A stretch of DNA of 64,000 bases from Lineus longissimus. Its lineage: Eukaryota > Nemertea > Pilidiophora > Heteronemertea > Lineidae. The first letter of the stretch is position 1, and each line of letters begins with the position of its first letter. The stretch covers positions 17,925,501 through 17,989,500 of the forward strand of contig NC_088310.1 in assembly GCF_910592395.1 (NCBI RefSeq), given 5' to 3'. The position numbers were made by a program, and so were the translations under genes. The notes beneath the pieces were generated by a model, which worked only from the letters and a program-made list of their open reading frames with translations, was not told the DNA's origin and did no database searches. This document shows, one piece after another, positions 10,153-20,917 of the stretch.

Positions 10153-10767
10153 CCACCAGGGGGCCAAATGTGGATATCTAAAAAGTGTGATATCTCGCTT
10201 ATTAGTGACTTGTTTTCGATAAAACTTTTGTGGTAGGTACTCATAGCAAGGATACATCATATATCTTACGGGTTTTTAATTTGATCTACTTTTCAAGGTC
10301 GCAGAGGTCAAATGGCGTGAATTGGCCGTTTGAGTGTAACTATGGCACGTTTCTCAACCACCAAAGCTATGAGCTTGAAACTTGGTACATATAACCCCCT
10401 ATATCAGATAACCTCTGGTGCTGAATTTCAGCCTGATCTGATTCTTGACTTTGCCACCAGGGGGCCAAAACAGAAAAAGTAAGAAGTGCAATAGTTTGTT
10501 TATTAGCAAATTGTTTTTGATGAAATTTTTATGGCAGGGACCCCTAGCAAGGTTACCTCAGATGTTGCACGATTTTTCGGATTTGACCTACTTTTTAAGG
10601 TCGTAGAGGTCAAATGGCGTAAATTTGCCGTTTGAGTGTAACTATGGCACGTTTCTCAACCGCAACAGAAATGAACTTGAAACTTTGAACAAATGACCCC
10701 CTAGGTCAGTTGACCTTTTACACTGAATTTTGGTTCGGTCTGATTATTGACTTGGCCACCAGGGGGC
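10153..10767 (+). promoter_or_regulatory. CTCF-like cores in element B2
   Basis: Exact CCACCAGGGGGC at 10153, 10454 and 10756. The nuclear-receptor-type modules here have decayed (AGGTCGCAGAGGTCA near 10296, a further mutated one near 10595), whereas the CTCF-like cores are intact. Confidence 0.45.
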
Positions 10768-10820
10768 CCAAACTCAAAACTCAAAAAGTGTGATTTCTCG
10801 CTTATTACTGATTTGTTTTT

Positions 10821-13006
10821 AGCTCAGCTGACAAAGTCAGCGGAGCTAGTCAAATAGCTATTCGATTGGTGTCCGTCCTTCCACCCATCCTGCCATCCTT
10901 CCATCCATCCATCCATCTGTAGGCAAAGTTGGGCATTTTGTAATCATACAACCGAGGCACTTCAAATCTAGTCTTGCTTATAAACACCGCAGAAAATGTT
11001 GCTTACGGAAAAAAATTTGGGCGATTCGACTCAAATTCAGCTCCCCAGGGGGCAAAATGCGTAAATGAAAAAACAATTTTTTGACGCTCTATTCCAGCAG
11101 ATAAAAGCTCGAAATAAAGTTGAAAAGGTCTTCATGATACAGAAGTTTTGATATAAAATAGATTAGTGTGGATTTATATCACCAGTTGGCGGTAGTGAGC
11201 AAAACTGTTGTTTGACCCCGGATGACCCCGCTTTAAATTTCCCGCCGGTTACCTGGAGTACTATCATCAAGAAAATGGCGGTGACCTTTTTATTTCTACC
11301 GGAGCGATGATTTTGTAAGTGACAAATTTTCTTTTTTAAGCCTTTACGGAAACGTATTTTGGTACGAAACTTCACACGTTTATAGAAAAGATCAACGAGA
11401 ATGTGTTCAAATGCCCTCATAACGATGAGTTCAACAGAATTTGGTCAAAACAACCTTCGAATGGAGTCAACTTTCTTTGCGAAATTGAAGCGACGACATC
11501 ATTATTTATCGTAATTTATGCAGATCTGAGTCCAGCTGATGGGCGATGTTTTGATTTGTGTTCAAACTATTGGAAACTTCGGAAATTAGTTCTATTAGTT
11601 CTACTATTCCGTAGGAGTATATTATAGCCATTGATGTTGACAGCTAAAAGCACGAAAACTTTGTTCAGGTTTCTCGTCCAATCACGTGACCTCTCCAACA
11701 CTCGATAATGCACTCTTTTCGTCCACGTTTTAGGCCAATCTTCGGCCTGAACATGAAATCTAATAAGCGCAGTACTTAAATCAGATATTTCTCTCGCCTT
11801 GAAAACATTCCTGGGTAAAATCCATTGAGATTAGCCGAGTTAATCCACTTTTTCCGTGCCTAAAATCTCTGCCGCTGAATTCTATAAATAGAAACTATTA
11901 ACATCGCGGCAGTGTGGTTCCCATTGTGCGCCCTCCCACTTCACACCATGTCAGGAACTTTTACGGAGAGAGAGGGCGTGCGGTAAGAAGAATGGCCAAA
12001 ATGACGTCACGTTTTCCTGGCAATGTCTCTTTAATTGCCAGACCAGTCAAGCATTGGGAAAGCATCTTTAATTCAGACAACGTTAGAACTCGAAAAACGA
12101 ATATGTTAATTTGCAAAATTAAAAGCAGATTTCACCACTAACTAGCCAAATCGGAATACGACGGCACAAAATGTTCTCGCTTTCCTCCTGCTAAAAAACC
12201 TTGTTCCCGCACTCCTATTTTAATTTATCCCAAGGAATATGATATGATCTGTTTTCACTTTTTTGTAATTAAATGGTATTCATATAATGAGATCAATAGT
12301 AGTGTCCATGTCAGATCCCATCATGGAGGTATAAATAATTATTTATACCTCCATGATCCCATCGTTCAACTAGTCTTCTCTCCCCAGGTGCCTCACACGG
12401 ACCTTCACGTACTCAAGACGAACTCTTACAATATCGCCCTCAAAACAACCCTGGAGTCATGAATTCACAGGTGCTCCTGTGAAATCTCAGTTCTAGTTTA
12501 TTTATCAAACTTTATCGAGGGTTACCCGGTTATCGAATCGAATGGATGTGTCGATCGTCGGGGCGGATTGATATGTGGTTAGGTTGTGCGTCCAAGGCGA
12601 TTACTAATAGGTCATTCAGTTAGTTTGAGAAAGATCATGATCATGAAGATGCGTGTTGTGTTATCATAACTGGAAAATAAGTTGAAGTTATTATTAGTAC
12701 TACGATTCTTACATGAGTAAAAAGTAGACGTTTTAAGCAACACAATAATGTTACTCCCATTTTTTCTGTAAAGCTATACTGAACTAGGGATATCTTCCGT
12801 TGCCTCCTGTAATATTTACATACCATGGCTGATTAGTTCAATCATATTTCATCCAGCTGGCAGCTCTGCATTGGAAATGTTAGTGGTATAACGTGTTCTC
12901 TTGACCTTTAAACAGTAGTATAAAGCCGATATTTACTACTTTATACCCTCAGTCCTATGTTATTAGGTCATATCCAGCTGAGCGCCAGGCCCTTGGGCCT
13001 CTTGTT
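10821..13006 (+). mobile_element. Nested Helitron-like element, type C (2186 bp)
   Basis: Inserted inside element B2. It starts AGCTCAGCTGAC, which pairs with GTCAGC a few bases on as a 5' hairpin. Near the 3' end CAGCTGAGC (12977-12985) is the exact reverse complement of the 5' GCTCAGCTG, followed by the hairpin AGGCCC-TT-GGGCCT and the end CTTGTT. Joining the flanks restores the type B unit with at most one or two T unaccounted for, so insertion was into a T-run without a longer duplication. That is as known for Helitron2/Helentron elements. It contains TCCA/TCCATCC repeats at its 5' end and a 38-bp perfect palindrome at 12320. No Rep/helicase coding sequence is visible, so it is non-autonomous. 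Confidence 0.75.
12320..12357. repeat. Perfect 38-bp palindrome
   Basis: The left half begins ATCATGGAGGTATAAATAA and the right half is its exact reverse complement, with no loop. It lies inside the nested type C element. It may be a cruciform-prone site or the footprint of a tiny hairpin insertion. Confidence 0.9.
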
Positions 13007-13651
13007 GATAAAAGTTTCATGGTAGGTGCTCCTAGCAAGGATACATCACATATCTTACGGGTTTTTGATTTGACCCACCTTTCAAGTTCACAGAGGTCAA
13101 AGTTGAAAACTTTACCGTTCTTGGTACGTTTTGTGGTTGTTCAATGTAGAGAGTTTTAATTTTGTGTAATGATGCATCTAAGAAGCCACTATTTGTATGC
13201 CAAGTTTCAGCCAGATCGGAATTCAAATATGGCCGAAATTGCATGTTTTGTGGGTTTTTCCTCGTATTGTGGCAATCCAAAGGTCGTGAGTTCAAACCCC
13301 GGTCAAGGACAGCCAAAAATATTTTTATTTTTCATCTTTTCCTTTTTTCTTTTCTGAGTTCTATCTTACATTTTCTTCATTTTTTGATTTATTTGGTGCC
13401 ATAGATTTAATAAGGCGGCCATCTTGGAAATCGTTTTTTGCCGATTGCTGTAGTGTAACGAGTGATGAAATTGTTATGGTCAGGTGGATGTGTCTACATC
13501 ACATATCACCCTGGTTTGTTATTTGACCTACCTTTCAGGGTCACTGAGGTCAAAGTTAAAAATATATTCACCATTGTCATACTGTAGCACTTTCTGTAAC
13601 TGTCTACTAAAAATACTTACGGTGAGCACAATGGCCCCTGGCCATTTCATT

Positions 13652-13803
13652 TTCCGGTACCTTTTTTTCCGGTACCTTTTTTTCCGGTACCTTTTTTTCC
13701 GGTACCTTTATTTCCTGTACTTTTATTTCCTGTACTTTTATTTCCTGTACCTTTTATTTCAGTACCTTTTTTTCCTGTATCTTTTTTCCTGTGCCTTTTT
13801 TGA
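13652..13803 (+). repeat. GGTACC(T)n satellite after element B2
   Basis: About ten units of CCGGTACCTTTTTTT, degrading to CTGTACTTTTATTTC. It directly abuts the 3' terminus of the Helitron-like element, as at 6366-6475. Spurious Phe/Tyr/Leu-rich open frames arise from it. Confidence 0.85.
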
Positions 13804-14295
13804 AACCTAGATGCTCTGAGGTGCAATTTCAGGCCTAATTCTGATGATATAAAACGACATTGCAGCGTTAGTATCGTAGGCAAAACATTTTGCTTCACGG
13901 CAATTTGCGGCGTCGCGTCGGTCGGCGGGAGGGACGCATGGCGGGGTATCCACGTAAATACTAGTATTCAAACCGTTACATGCGCAGGGCTGTTTACTTG
14001 TAAGTTTCAACCGTATTTTGTGCGTTTTCTGATGTTTGTGCACCGCTGTACGGTCGGGTACACTATATTATACGGAAAGATAAAGGGCCGAATTTACAAA
14101 GGGTGTTTAGCTTAAAACAGCGTTTAATGTCTGAATAGACAGAGTCAGGGCCTTGCAGGGTTTCTTCATGAAAACCGCATTAGGCCCTGAAACTGATTAT
14201 GTAGAATTTACACGCGTCTAACTCTTAAACACCCTTCGTTAATTCGGCCCAAAAAGTTGTGTTTGTACGGGCACTCAACATAAAATAACCACCTG
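13804..14295. other. Intergenic, no gene recognised
   Basis: Nothing recognisable apart from short open frames. Confidence 0.45.
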
Positions 14296-14470
14296 AATCA
14301 ATCAATCAATCAATTAAAATATTTATATAGCGCCTGATTCGAGGAAACAATTTCCTCGACTCTCAGGCGCTGTTGAAAAAAGCATGCCTGTATAAGTGAG
14401 TTTTTAGAACGGCCTTGAAAGATACCACTGAATCCGCCTTGCGGATGGACGTAGGGAGTTGATTGAAGAC
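14296..14470 (+). repeat. SINE-like dispersed repeat (TATATAGCGC type)
   Basis: A (CAAT)n run leads into TATATAGCGCCT. A palindromic stretch follows (GCGCCTGA... CTCAGGCGC), then CCTTGAAAGATA and a GGAGTTGATTGAAGAC segment. The repeat at 28961-29203 shares the TATATAGCGC start, the CTTGAAAGATAAC stretch and the spacing, so both are copies of one family. Confidence 0.55.
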
Positions 14471-15015
14471 AGTTTATACGATAAAAAAGTGAAGTTGTAC
14501 GAATAAAAAATTTACTGGTTCGAAAAAAAGTTTTTGATCCCCCTTGGCCTTGCTCCCGGACCCCGACATCGTCAAAGCACATGGTATTTTGTAACCAGAT
14601 AGCGGCGCCAAATGTAGATGCGCAGTAGCCACCGCGCATCCCGCAGCCCGCGGATGCGCAGTAACCAACTGCGCAAGCCATGTGCTTCTTCATGATGACA
14701 TGATGATGATTGACGCTTCTATACATGTACAATGTTTACTTTATTAAAAATTTGTAGAGGCCTTCTTCTCGTTTGATCCCGTTGTACCCTGTATATCAAT
14801 AAAAGAGACTGCTGATTTTACGCCGACAGCTATTATCATCCACCTGCGGCACACCTGCAAGCACTCTTTTGACATAATTAAAAACAATCGCCCCGCTCTG
14901 CCGCTAGCCGATCGTACAGGTGCGCTTTTGTCCACTCCCTTGACCTCGTTGCCAAGGCTACGGGTGATTGTTATTGGCCGACCGTCGTCTGCCGGAACAC
15001 GTGGATAGTAATGGT
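14471..15015. other. Intergenic, no gene recognised
   Basis: No supported feature. Confidence 0.4.
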
Positions 15016-15021
15016 AGTAGG

Positions 15022-15632
15022 TATGGGCGGTTATTACCGCAAATAAAGACAAACCAAAGCAAAGACACTTGTGTAGCATATCAAGGACGAGTAGATTGAT
15101 ACTCCTATGTGTGCCACATCAAAGACATCTGGACCATACACCACGTCAAAGATAACGATGCGAAGTCAACAGGCGGCGCCACCGTCTTGGGAAAAATAAA
15201 AACGATTTCGACATTTTTGTTGATATAGCGACTAGCGGGAAAATGCACGTGTTGTTATGTCACTATTGCATCTATTCGTAGTAGACTGTCGTATTTTGAG
15301 ATCCCCTTTCTTTTCAACATCATCAATCATACTAGTATATCATAACCATGGATAGAGCTAAGTTAGAAAACTGTGTCAACCTCCTTCAACAAGTTGTTGG
15401 AATAATGGGGAGAGAGGTGGCGAATAACAACAATACAACGTCAACAGGCATACGGCCGCCAGCAATCTACAGTGGCGCCGCCTGTTGACTTCGCATCGTT
15501 ATCTTTGACGTGGTGTATGGTCCAGATGTCTTTGATGTGGCACACACAGGAGTATCAATCTACGTGTCCTTGATATGCTACACAAGTGTCTTTGCTTTGG
15601 TTTGTCTTTATTTGCGGTAATAACCGCCCATA
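15022..15632. mobile_element. Foldback transposon with ~155-bp arms
   Basis: The arms at about 15022-15180 and 15475-15632 are near-perfect inverted repeats starting TATGGGCGGTTATTACCGC. AGTAGG flanks both sides (15016-15021 and 15633-15638) as a probable 6-bp target duplication. The ~290-bp centre contains a 46-codon open frame (15348-15488) that starts ATGGATAGAGC in a good context (ACC before ATG) and ends inside the right arm. It could be the truncated N-terminus of the parent element's protein. Superfamily not recognised. Confidence 0.75.
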
Positions 15633-15638
15633 AGTAGG

Positions 15639-16100
15639 CCCTACTGCTGTACCGGGTAATTGAGATGGCTGGCAGTCGTTTTGCGGTGGGATAATGATCG
15701 TTGAGTGACGGCGGAATGTTTATATGCGATATTTACGGCTGTGTTTGTGTAACTATTGGCTTGGATTTAAGCATGGCGGAGGTGAATTTAAAGAGGGCGG
15801 CTGCAAATTTAACAGGGTGGGCTAATTTTAGACGGGGCGCATTTTCACTGCTCAAATTTAAATGGGGCGTTTAAATGGCCTGGCGAGAACACTGAAATAT
15901 AACATGGACCAATTACATAAAGCTGGTCTCCTTTATAGTGAATTAAGCTGATAAACAAAAAGTGTGAAACAAAATGTTTTTTCATCTCGAAGTTTACAAA
16001 GTATCTTTTACACCCTGTTTTGTTGAGATCGTATCAAATTCTTGAAAAGAACTGTGAAAGATTTGGTATTACAGAGTTTGATCCAAGTTAGTGTCTGATG
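15639..16100. other. 3' flank of GPCR gene 2
   Basis: Probably 3' UTR and intergenic DNA of the minus-strand GPCR gene. No AATAAA is seen close to the stop on that strand; the nearest is inside the foldback arm (15607-15612). Confidence 0.35.
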
Positions 16101-17132
16101 TCATCTCGTGGGTCTTCGTGACACTGGATGGTCTGGAACCGTGGACACATGGCTATTGGAATGTGGGTCACCTTCAGTCTCTGGTTTTATCCTGAATAGT
16201 TTTAAAAGTAATTGTTTCATACCCAATCTATACTCACGATACGTCACACAATAGATTATAGCGTTCATGAAACTATTACTGATAGCCAACCACGTTAGCG
16301 TAAAATCTAAAGCATGAGGAGTTGATTTCTTTTTTGTGTCCGGGAGTAGAGCTAAGATGACTTGTTGAGTGCAGTAGGGTACCCAGCAAATGAAAAACAT
16401 CAGCACAGTCACTGCCATTGTCTTGATTGCTTTGCTCGCTTTCGGCTGATGTGCGGATTGGTTCATTTGCTTTGACATGTTATTGATGGCGGCGATATGG
16501 CGCTTGGTGATTCTGTAGATCTGCCCATAGCAGAAACAAATGACCAGCATCCCTGGGACAACTTGCAGAGTGTAGGAGTAGATGACAATGTAGAGATTGT
16601 TGGGGAAGTTCAAATGACTGACGTAGGTCTGCGGGTTGAACATAAACTCACCAAAACCAAGGAACGGTGCAAGTAATGTCACGATATTCAATGCCCAACA
16701 GAATGCGTTGATAAGTATGCAACGTTTGGTTGTCATTACTGATGGGTAGTGTAGCGGTTTTGAAATCGACAGGTAGCGATCAAAGCTAACTGCCGATAAT
16801 GTCGCGATTGATACGGCCACGAATAACTGTGCGAAGAAACCGTGCACGTCACGTGACAATTGAGAAACTGGCCACATTCCTTGGATGGACAATGGTATAC
16901 TTCTCACCAGCAAAACCAAACCCGCGCCCAGGTCTGTGAGTGCTAAATTCATCATGAAGTAGCCCGGGTTGTTGTGTAATCGTTTGGTCATGATCAGCAC
17001 GCACAGGTTGAGAATGTTTCCGGCGATGATCATGGCCGTGATGAGGAAGATGAGGACGGCGTATACGACCGGGTTGCTACATATCGGTAATCCTATGTCT
17101 CCACACGCCGCACTTTCATTTGTGTCATTCAT
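16101..17132 (-). CDS. Class A (rhodopsin-like) GPCR, orphan, intronless
   Basis: 343-residue seven-transmembrane receptor in one exon. Landmarks: two N-terminal sequons (N2, N5), GN at TM1 (38-39), LALTD in TM2 (D67), DRY 118-120, TM4 Trp (CWALN), CWVP in TM6, and NAIIY in place of NPxxY in TM7. It is closer to the class A consensus than its paralogue at 4190-5407. The two share many segments: KRLHxN in ICL1, DRYLSI, ECL2 TYVSH, and the ALDF/GLDF run before TM7. As in the paralogue, position 3.25 is not Cys (Arg94) and ECL2 has no Cys, so the near-universal disulfide is absent in both. The C-tail is short (~45 residues). The ligand is unknown. Same strand, ~11 kb apart: an old local duplication later separated by mobile elements. 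Confidence 0.9.
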   Translation of the reverse strand: MNDTNESAACGDIGLPICSNPVVYAVLIFLITAMIIAGNILNLCVLIMTKRLHNNPGYFMMNLALTDLGAGLVLLVRSIPLSIQGMWPVSQLSRDVHGFFAQLFVAVSIATLSAVSFDRYLSISKPLHYPSVMTTKRCILINAFCWALNIVTLLAPFLGFGEFMFNPQTYVSHLNFPNNLYIVIYSYTLQVVPGMLVICFCYGQIYRITKRHIAAINNMSKQMNQSAHQPKASKAIKTMAVTVLMFFICWVPYCTQQVILALLPDTKKKSTPHALDFTLTWLAISNSFMNAIIYCVTYREYRLGMKQLLLKLFRIKPETEGDPHSNSHVSTVPDHPVSRRPTR

Positions 17133-18536
17133 GGTATTAGAGTAATCAAAAGCATCTGATTTTTAAAGTTGCAAATGCAGTAGCAGTCTTGGCCTATAGT
17201 GCAGGCAGAGATATTCTTGTGCTGTCCCTGTCGTTCAGCTAATCAATTTGAGTCGAATGTGAATAGTTCAATTGAAAACTTGGGTCAGCACTGATTAATT
17301 CACCAGTACAACCTGTGGGATATTTTTCCTTCTAATATGTCAACAGTTACCGTTATGGAAAAGCCATGTTTCAAAATAATTCCTATTCTAATTTATTCCA
17401 GCTTTTACTATTGATCTTGGAGTACACTGTATTAGGTTCCCAGCTGAAAACTCAACTGTCAACATCCTTTTTGATTTTTCTACCTTGATGTCTAAAATAT
17501 ACCACAGGAAATCTGTCGTCCCATTGTCTAGACACAGACAATTATCACTATTTCCACAGTATTTCAGTGAATATTTGTCTGTTTCTCCACATCACTTCAC
17601 TGTAAAGAGCCGGCTGTTAAAATTGTCTCTGATGCCTGTGATGTCCTCAGAACTTAAGATCACAGGACGTCAGATGATGCTGTCTTGTAGACTCAACTGA
17701 AAGGAGTTATTTGTTTTGCTAATATTGTGGTTTATGGATGTTTGTGACATCTGTCTGTCTTTTCCACCACAACAGGAAGCCATGCTCTGTGGTCTTTTCC
17801 GTTTGTTTGCTCTGGGATAGGATATTCTTCATGCCCTGAACCCTGAAACGAAACAGTTGTATGAATTTCACGTTATGTTGCTGGAAGAGTAAGAAGGATG
17901 TTAGGTGGGGGCAAAGTCATCATGGTTTTGTATGATTCATATCAGGTTGCTGAGTCAGCTCTGTTCCAACGAGCACGGATCCATGGAAGAGGGTGGGCAT
18001 CTGGTGCTCCATTTAAATAACCCCTCTTGAAGCGTTTTTTTTGCAACTGAAAATGCTTAAATCTGCTTCCTAGTATCTGAAAATGCCACTTTAGGCTTTA
18101 AAACATAAGTTTCGAAAACTTAATTAATCAGAAAGTTTCAAAAACTTTATTAGGATAATGGGGGGACATACCCCCATGCCCAAATAATGGGGAATATGTC
18201 CCCCCCCCTCCTGTCTGTATGAAACCCTGTTAGGGCTGCAAATTGATATCTGAAATCTTGGACAGTCAAAGACCCCACGTTTCACAGATCTGATCTTTTT
18301 GGTGGTGTTGGGACTTTGTGGGGAGGGAGGGGAGAATATTCTAGAATTAAAAAGTTTTCACACAAACATACTATTAAATAGCACCAACAGTGTTGTTGCA
18401 AGTGTTGGGAAATATGGTCACTGCGGGGGGGATTAAGAGGGTCGGTCATGGACCTAGGGAAGGAATGTTGTGTTCGTACATCACCAATACTTCATGGAGC
18501 TGTCACAGAATTGTCATCTTGGCACGCTTCATTCCC
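17133..18536. other. Upstream of GPCR gene 2, no gene recognised
   Basis: No clear TATA box was found near the GPCR start. The rest is unique-looking non-coding sequence. Confidence 0.45.
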
Positions 18537-18645
18537 ATTTCACCTACACCCATTTCGCCTACTCACCATTTCGCCTACTCACCATTTCGCCTATTCACCA
18601 TTTCGCCTATTACCCATTTCGCCTATTACCCATTTTGCCTACATC
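18537..18645 (+). repeat. Minisatellite, ~15-16 bp unit (TTTCGCCTA family)
   Basis: Tandem units of ATTTCGCCTATTCACC type. The same family, reverse complemented (TAGGCGAAATGGTGA), forms arrays at 19195-19372 and 20741-20915, and a diverged TAGGCGGAACAGGAA form lies at 25615-25742. Confidence 0.85.
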
Positions 18646-19037
18646 ATTTCAAATGTTTCATGATAGTGACTTCAAATTCAAAAGATGTTTCAGCCTTCTG
18701 GTCTAATTTGAAATGTCTATTGGTGCCAGAATTTTGTAACGCTTTTAGAAATATACAGTTTATCCAACTAAATACCATCTAAATACTATCAGACGAACTG
18801 AGTAGGGTCATGAGTAGGGTCATGATTTGGCTGAAAACAGTGGAAATAGCATGGTTTCTCAAATTTGTCCAATTTGAAGAAAAAAAATTCATGGACAACC
18901 ACCAGTTTTAATAAAATTTCACCATTTACTCGCCTGACTGTCTGGAATGTCATATCCAAATTTCAGATTCACAACCCGAAGCATTATTTGATGCAAGGCG
19001 GTCAAACTGTGACAATTTAACTGCAAAAAGGCTTTAA

Positions 19038-19385
19038 AAATCAATGGTGGTCTTGGTCTCAAGAGGCCGGGTTGGAATGATAAAGTATGGTAAAGTTTAA
19101 CTGGGAAATATGCTATAATATGAAGGAAAAAAACCAAGCTCAACAATTCGTAAAATTGTTCAAATGTCCAGCGCACACCACTCTTTTCCTTTTTAGTAGG
19201 CGAAATGGTGAGTAGGCGTAATGGTGAATAGGCGAAGTGGGTGTAGGCAAAATGGTGAATAGGCAAAATGGGTGTAGGCAAAATGGGTGTAGGCAAAATG
19301 GGGGTAGGCGAAATTGGTTATAGGCGAAATGGGTGTAGACGAAATGGGTGTAGGCGAAATGGGGGTACACCCTTGGCACCCAAGA
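19038..19385 (-). repeat. Duplicated block, copy 1, with minisatellite
   Basis: About 155 bp of unique sequence (from AATCAATGGTGG) followed by the TAGGCGAAATGG minisatellite. The whole block recurs at 20584-20917 with few differences in the unique part and different unit counts in the array. The two blocks stop matching right after GGGGGTACACC. Confidence 0.85.
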
Positions 19386-19493
19386 TCTTGCACCTCTACT
19401 CTAAATGATAAAATTATGTGATGGAAATCCCACCAGATGTTCGAAAATATTCAAAATTCTCTGTAACCGTAACGGTTACCATATACCTGTCAT

Positions 19494-19531
19494 TGATATC
19501 AGGTGAGCACATTGCCCCTGGCCATTTCATT
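19494..19531 (+). mobile_element. Solo Helitron-like 3' end
   Basis: AGGTGAGCACATTGCCCC then TGGCCATTTCATT matches the shared 3' terminus of element types A and B, with a mutated hairpin. No matching 5' end or internal units lie immediately upstream, so it is a 5'-truncated relic. Confidence 0.6.
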
Positions 19532-19936
19532 TCAAACAATCATGAAAGAAAATAAGAGAGAGCAGAATTTTAATGGTGTTTTGATCACGCAGGATATTCA
19601 AGTCATAATGTGCTCATTAATCACACTCTGATGACTTGGCTGAATAAATATTTCTGAAGTGTGTGTTTGGAATCTTTCGTCTCGTTTTGCAAGTTTTATA
19701 TCGATGGATGAAAACAGGTTGTTGGTGTGTACAGTACACCTCAGCGTATAACAGTGAGGTAATCTCTCTGCTCCTTTACCTGCAGCCCATGATGGCCTGT
19801 GGTAGGTCGCTTCTTTCCTGATCAGTGTTTGTAGTGGTGGAGCTCTGTTGCGGGGCAACAAAAAGCCGATGTGTAGGGTCAGCCTTTGATGTTTGCGACA
19901 TCACGTTGGTTGTGACTTTGAAGTCAACAGAGCCAA

Positions 19937-20132
19937 CCCTAAAGTCAGGTGATCTCATGGACCGATCTGATTCATAGCTTTGCCACCAGGGGGCCAAATC
20001 TGAAAACCTTAAAAATGCGATTATTGCTTAACTACTTGCCCAAAATTACCACCATCTGATATGATGGGTACATCTAACCACCATGCAGTATTATTTCTCA
20101 TATAGGTTTTTGATTTGACCTACTTTTCATTT
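19937..20132 (+). mobile_element. Fragment of Helitron-like element type A
   Basis: Internal piece corresponding to ~1830-2020 of copy A1. It has an exact CTCF-like CCACCAGGGGGC at 19983-19994 and then GGTACATCTAACCACCAT. It breaks off within the TTTGACCTACTTTTCA that precedes the nuclear-receptor-type module. Confidence 0.75.
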
Positions 20133-20583
20133 CTAATTATAATACGAACATATCAGATGCAGAGTAGAGTGTGTTCAGCCAGCTTTTGACCTGGATTCCC
20201 AACATTGCCATGTTGTTTGCTCACCACCTGAGCTCAGGAAATTAAACCTGTTTGGCAATTTTCATATTCTCCTTGCTCATTGAGGTACAAGAACGATATC
20301 ATATTACTTGGAGCAACTTGAATGGAATTTGACGTTTCACGTCCTGGAGACAGACTTCACAAGGGCAAGCTGTTTTCATAATCATCTTTTTTTAATGGTC
20401 GACCATAGGCACCGCAATTTTGACCAGAACTTGAAATCATAAAACAATTAGAACTCTTTCAGAAGGAAGTGCAGGCCAATTTCATGGATAAGAATCTGTT
20501 CTTTGTTTTCCAGAGAACAGCCTCCCAGGTTTCACTTCATTTTGAAGGAGACCTAATTGCTGTAGGATTTAACATTTCAGCCT
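20133..20583. other. Intergenic, no gene recognised
   Basis: No supported feature. Confidence 0.4.
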
Positions 20584-20917
20584 AAATCAATGGTGGTCTT
20601 GTCTCAAGAGGCCGGGTTGGAATGATAAAGTATGGTAAAGTTTAACTGGGAAATATACTATAATATAAAGGAAAAAAACCAAGCTCAACAATTCGTAAAA
20701 TTGTTCAAATGTGCAGCGCACACCACTCTTTTCCTTTTTAGTAGGCGAAATGGTGAGTAGGCGAAATGGTGAGTAGGCGAAATGGTGAATAGGCGAAGTG
20801 GGTGTAGGCGAAATGGTGAGTAGGCGAAATGGGGGTAGGCGAAATGGGGGTAGGCGAAATGGGTAATAGGCGAAATGGGTGTAGGCGAAATGGGTGTAGG
20901 CGAAATGGGGGTACACC
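20584..20917 (-). repeat. Duplicated block, copy 2, with minisatellite
   Basis: Second copy of the 19038-19385 block. The array here is more homogeneous (TAGGCGAAATGG kept in nearly every unit), which suggests a younger or more recently homogenised array. Confidence 0.85.

Larger units (their letters stand above)
9942..13651 (+). mobile_element. Helitron-like element, type B, copy 2, interrupted
   Basis: Begins GGCTCACCGTA 31 bases after the end of copy 1, in the same orientation. Units start at 10043, 10344 and 10646. At 10821 the sequence is broken by another element and resumes at 13007 in mid-unit. The interrupted motif reads GATTTGTTTTT then GATAAAAG, matching the uninterrupted form at 10510. 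The last part (13007-13651) is diverged and ends TACGGTGAGC, TGGCC/GGCC hairpin, CATTTCATT. A tRNA B-box-like stretch (GTGAGTTCAAACCCC) near 13275-13300 hints at a further small insertion. Confidence 0.7.

Noticed and set aside
20210-20240. Possible Helitron-like 5' end (GCTCACCACCTGAGCTC)
   Set aside because: Not preceded by a T-run and not followed by element sequence; resemblance is limited to a few bases.
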